This document shows positions 5,556 through 7,743 of a DNA stretch of 7,743 bases, piece after piece (the first letter of the stretch is position 1; each line of letters opens with the position of its first letter). This DNA comes from CAYZEZ01 sp964477295 (GTDB taxonomy: Bacteria; Bacteroidota; Bacteroidia; Bacteroidales; SM23-62): NCBI GenBank assembly GCA_964477295.1, contig CAYZEZ010000231.1, forward strand, positions 1 through 7,743, written 5' to 3'. The notes under the pieces were generated by a model, which ran no database searches, had not been told where the DNA came from, and worked only from the letters and a program-made list of their open reading frames with translations. The position numbers were made by a program, and so were the translations under genes.

Positions 5556-6191
5556 ATGGGAATATCCGAAAGAAAAGAACGTGAAAGGGAGCAGCGCCGG
5601 GGCGATATCATCGATGCGGCAGAGCGGATCATTTTTAAGCGCGGGCTGGAAAACTCCACCATGGATGACATCGCGGAAGAAGCCGAACTCAGTAAAGGAA
5701 CCCTCTATCTCTACTATAAGAGCAAGGAGGATATCCAGTTTGCCATTTTCCGGCGGGGAGCAGAGATACTCCTGAAATTCATGGAAAAGAACATCGAATC
5801 AAAATCCACCGGTTATGAAAAACTGCTCGAGCTGGCAGCCACCACGGTGCAGTTTTCCCGGACACACAGCAATTATTTCCAGTTCTTCATGATGTTTGAA
5901 ACCTCCCAGCTCGATAAACTGAACATCGAAAGATCCTCTGCCGAGAAGTACCTTCTGGAGGAAACACCCCTGGCCATCGTCGACCGGTGCGTTGAACTGG
6001 GTATTAAGGACGGATCATTAAGAAACGACATTCCCTCCGCGATCTTCTCAGCCACCCTCTGGACCCAGCTGCTTGGTCTGCTGATTATAATGAACAATAA
6101 ATCAGATATTTACCAGATATTTAATATCAGCCAGACTGATATCCTGCAAACGCATCTCACCCTGGTATCGGAAGGAGCTGTAAAAGTATAA
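5556..6191 (+). CDS. TetR/AcrR family transcriptional regulator
   Basis: This encodes a 211-residue protein. The N-terminus is a classic TetR DNA-binding domain: RRGDIIDAAERIIFKRGLENSTMDDIAEEAELSKGTLYLYYKSKEDI, residues about 14-60, with the recognition helix around SKGTLYLYYKSK (46-57). The remaining 150 residues are the divergent all-helical ligand-binding and dimerisation part, so the inducer cannot be read from sequence. The charged start, MGISERKEREREQ, is common in this group, and the ATG at 5556 is the natural start. The tolC gene follows after four bases, so the two are almost certainly one transcript. This regulator probably represses its own efflux operon and is released by a small molecule that the pump exports. 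The upstream near-palindrome at 5502-5516 is the best candidate site. The family is certain and the target strongly suggested, but the ligand is unknown. Confidence 0.93.
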   Translation: MGISERKEREREQRRGDIIDAAERIIFKRGLENSTMDDIAEEAELSKGTLYLYYKSKEDIQFAIFRRGAEILLKFMEKNIESKSTGYEKLLELAATTVQFSRTHSNYFQFFMMFETSQLDKLNIERSSAEKYLLEETPLAIVDRCVELGIKDGSLRNDIPSAIFSATLWTQLLGLLIIMNNKSDIYQIFNISQTDILQTHLTLVSEGAVKV

Positions 6192-6195
6192 TATC

Positions 6196-7563
6196 ATGAA
6201 ACAACGTATATTCTTGTTTCTGTTAATGTTGAGTGCTATCACGGGAAGGATAAACTCACAAACCGATATTCTGATCAACTATATCAGCGAGGGACTCGAA
6301 AGCAACCTCTCCCTCCGCCAGAAACAATCCAGCTATGAAAAAAGCATGGCTGCGCTGAAAGAGGCACGGTCGTGGTATTATCCCGATATAAGCATTAACG
6401 CACGCTATACTGTTGCCGATGGTGGACGGGTGATTGAATTCCCGGTTGGGGATATGCTGAACCCGGTTTACTCAACCCTGAATATGCTGATCGGGTCAGA
6501 CCAGTTCCCGATGATGGATAACCTGGAATTCTATTTCCTCAGGTCGCAGGAACACGAGACAAAAGTGTCTGTTATCCAGCCGATTGTCGATCCAAGGATA
6601 TACTATAACAACAAGATCAACAAATACCTGACCCGGGCAAAGCAGGCCGATGCGGATACCTATAAACGGCAGCTGGTGGCCGATATCAAGACCGCCTATT
6701 ATAATTACCTGAAGGTTTTGAGACTCGAACAGCTGGTAAACGACACGAAGGTCCTGCTCGAAGAAAATGTAAGGGTGAATGAAAGCCTGTATCGGAACGA
6801 TAAAGTGACCATTGATAATGTTTACCGGTCGAAATCCGAATTGAGCCAGCTCGAGCAGCAGGAATCCGAGGTAAGAAAATCAAAAAAGGTGGCGAGGGCA
6901 TGGTTCAATTTCCTGCTCAATAAACCGCTTGAATCGGAGATTACCGTTGCTGAATTGACGGAGCTTTCCGACACATCCTTCCTTATTGTTGATCTTCCTT
7001 CAGCAGAGAACAATGCGCTCAGTTCCCGTGAGGAGATCACCATGCTCAAAAACTATTCCTCGGCCAATGACTACCTGATCAGCCTCAACCAATCGCAAAA
7101 ATTTCCCACTCTTTACGGGGCAGTGGATTATGGTTTCCAGGGAACAGAATACACCTTTAATTCCGATTACGATTACATGCTGGCTTCCATTGTTTTGCGC
7201 TGGAACCTCTGGCATGGTTTTGAGAATAAGGCCAAAATAAGCCAGGCCAGGATTGAAAGGGACATCCGGCAGGACCAGCTGGAGGAATCCAAAAACCAGA
7301 TCAGCCTCCAGGTGATACAGTCGTACTATGACCTGGAAGCAACGCAGCTTTCGATCGTGGCCGCCAGGGATGAGTACAAAAGCGCCAGGCAGGGATTCCA
7401 GGTGATCGACAGGAAATTCAAGGAGGGTCAGGCCAACCTGATTCAATTCATCGATGCAAGGACAACCATGACCAACGCGCAGGAGCGCCGGATCATCAGT
7501 CAATATGATTATTTGATAAAATATGCAGCGTTCGAACGAGTGGCGTGCCTCTATGAATTCTAA
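6196..7563 (+). CDS. TolC-family outer-membrane efflux channel protein
   Basis: This encodes a 455-residue protein. Residues 1-21 (MKQRIFLFLLMLSAITGRINS) form a Sec signal peptide. The mature part has the two-repeat architecture of the outer membrane efflux protein family: LINYISEGLESNLSLRQKQSSYEKSMAALKEARSWYYPDISINARYT opens the first half, and long polar helices (about 150-245) carry KTAYYNYLKVLRLEQLVNDTK. The second half repeats the pattern with FPTLYGAVDYGFQ, WNLWHGFENKAKISQARIERD and QVIQSYYDLEATQLSIVAARDEY. Length and C-terminal end (LYEF) are normal for the family. Such proteins form trimeric channels across the outer membrane and periplasm and work with a periplasmic adaptor and an inner-membrane pump. 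The start is four bases after tetR, in line with co-transcription. The next gene begins 150 bp downstream, across two heptad arrays. The family is certain; the exported substrate is unknown. Confidence 0.93.
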   Translation: MKQRIFLFLLMLSAITGRINSQTDILINYISEGLESNLSLRQKQSSYEKSMAALKEARSWYYPDISINARYTVADGGRVIEFPVGDMLNPVYSTLNMLIGSDQFPMMDNLEFYFLRSQEHETKVSVIQPIVDPRIYYNNKINKYLTRAKQADADTYKRQLVADIKTAYYNYLKVLRLEQLVNDTKVLLEENVRVNESLYRNDKVTIDNVYRSKSELSQLEQQESEVRKSKKVARAWFNFLLNKPLESEITVAELTELSDTSFLIVDLPSAENNALSSREEITMLKNYSSANDYLISLNQSQKFPTLYGAVDYGFQGTEYTFNSDYDYMLASIVLRWNLWHGFENKAKISQARIERDIRQDQLEESKNQISLQVIQSYYDLEATQLSIVAARDEYKSARQGFQVIDRKFKEGQANLIQFIDARTTMTNAQERRIISQYDYLIKYAAFERVACLYEF

Positions 7564-7571
7564 TGACCTAA

Positions 7572-7620
7572 GATTTATGATTAATGATTAACGATTTATG
7601 ATTTGCGATTTATGATTTGC
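7572..7620. repeat. Heptanucleotide tandem array (GATTTAT/GATTTGC family)
   Basis: Seven consecutive heptads, all beginning GATT, fill 7572-7620 exactly: GATTTAT three times, GATTTGC twice, and GATTAAT and GATTAAC once each. The last four form two exact 14-mers (7593-7606 and 7607-7620). The array starts eight bases after the tolC stop codon, inside the presumed efflux operon. Its words are unrelated to the CGTTCAG family, but the period is the same. Confidence 0.92.
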
Positions 7621-7659
7621 GAAGCAGAAAAACACACAACACCCTTTACCAATACCCAG

Positions 7660-7694
7660 CGAAGAACGATGAGCGATGAACGCCGAATGCTGAA
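7660..7694. repeat. Short heptanucleotide array related to 1473-1607, in opposite orientation
   Basis: Five heptads of the form CGNTGAA occupy 7660-7694: CGAAGAA, CGATGAG, CGATGAA, CGCCGAA and TGCTGAA. The complements of CGATGAA and CGCCGAA occur as variants in the array at 1473-1607, so the two belong to one family in opposite orientations on the chromosome. The array ends 19 bases before the ATG of the third gene of the efflux operon. The 40 bases between this array and the GATT array are plain sequence. Confidence 0.8.
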
Positions 7695-7713
7695 CTTTTA
7701 AAAACAGGTACCT

Positions 7714-7743
7714 ATGAAAAATACAACCGCATTATTAATCCTT
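7714..7743 (+). CDS. Start of a third operon gene, probably the efflux periplasmic adaptor (truncated by window edge)
   Basis: Only ten codons are visible (MKNTTALLIL). The short polar start followed by hydrophobic residues looks like the beginning of a signal peptide or lipoprotein leader. In Bacteroidota efflux operons the order regulator, TolC, HlyD-type adaptor, inner-membrane pump is common, so an adaptor is the likely identity. This is inference from position only. An A-rich stretch with a weak AGG (7706-7708) precedes the ATG. Confidence 0.55.
   Translation, partial: MKNTTALLIL

Noticed and set aside
6103..6123. Direct repeat CAGATATTTA twice, near the end of tetR
   Set aside because: It lies inside coding sequence in an A/T-rich stretch and is short enough to be chance.
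7000..7503. Minus-strand open frame of 167 codons within tolC
   Set aside because: It is antisense to a clear TolC coding sequence and shows no recognisable domain.

Overview
The window looks like a piece of a Bacteroidota chromosome, probably a Bacteroidales-like lineage. Three things point there: families typical of the phylum (a DUF3078 outer-membrane protein and a Bacteroidota-type PlsC-like acyltransferase with HX5D), start codons preceded by A/T-rich stretches rather than Shine-Dalgarno sites, and promoter boxes of the TAnnTTTG type, including two exact TATCTTTG copies. No plasmid, phage or transposase gene is seen.

Layout. A 24-bp tandem repeat fills the left edge (1-80). Three genes then run leftward: a DUF3078 beta-barrel protein (92-979), a DCC-family thiol-disulfide protein (1064-1465) and a flavin reductase-like split-barrel protein (1620-2141). 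A 7-bp tandem array (1473-1607) separates the last two. Rightward genes follow: a PlsC-like acyltransferase with a C-terminal membrane region (2327-3697) and a two-domain VOC/glyoxalase-fold protein (3853-4953). A 100-bp palindromic element with perfect 10-bp terminal inverted repeats (3696-3795) sits between these two. A small leftward DUF427 gene (5020-5301) converges on the VOC gene and diverges from a tetR gene.

The right third is the start of an efflux operon: a TetR/AcrR regulator (5556-6191), a TolC-type outer-membrane channel four bases later (6196-7563), and the first ten codons of a third gene (7714 to the edge), expected from context to be the periplasmic adaptor. A good promoter (TTTG, 19 bp, TACCTTCG) followed by a near-palindrome at the predicted transcription start suggests that the regulator represses its own operon. 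Two further 7-bp arrays lie in the gap between tolC and the third gene.

The genes are mostly familiar single-function units, and I see no convincing undescribed multi-gene system. The most unusual content is intergenic: several arrays with different words but the same 7-bp period, two of them related and lying in opposite orientations about 6 kb apart, plus the palindromic element. The protein worth a second look is the VOC protein, whose metal site appears incomplete in both domains.
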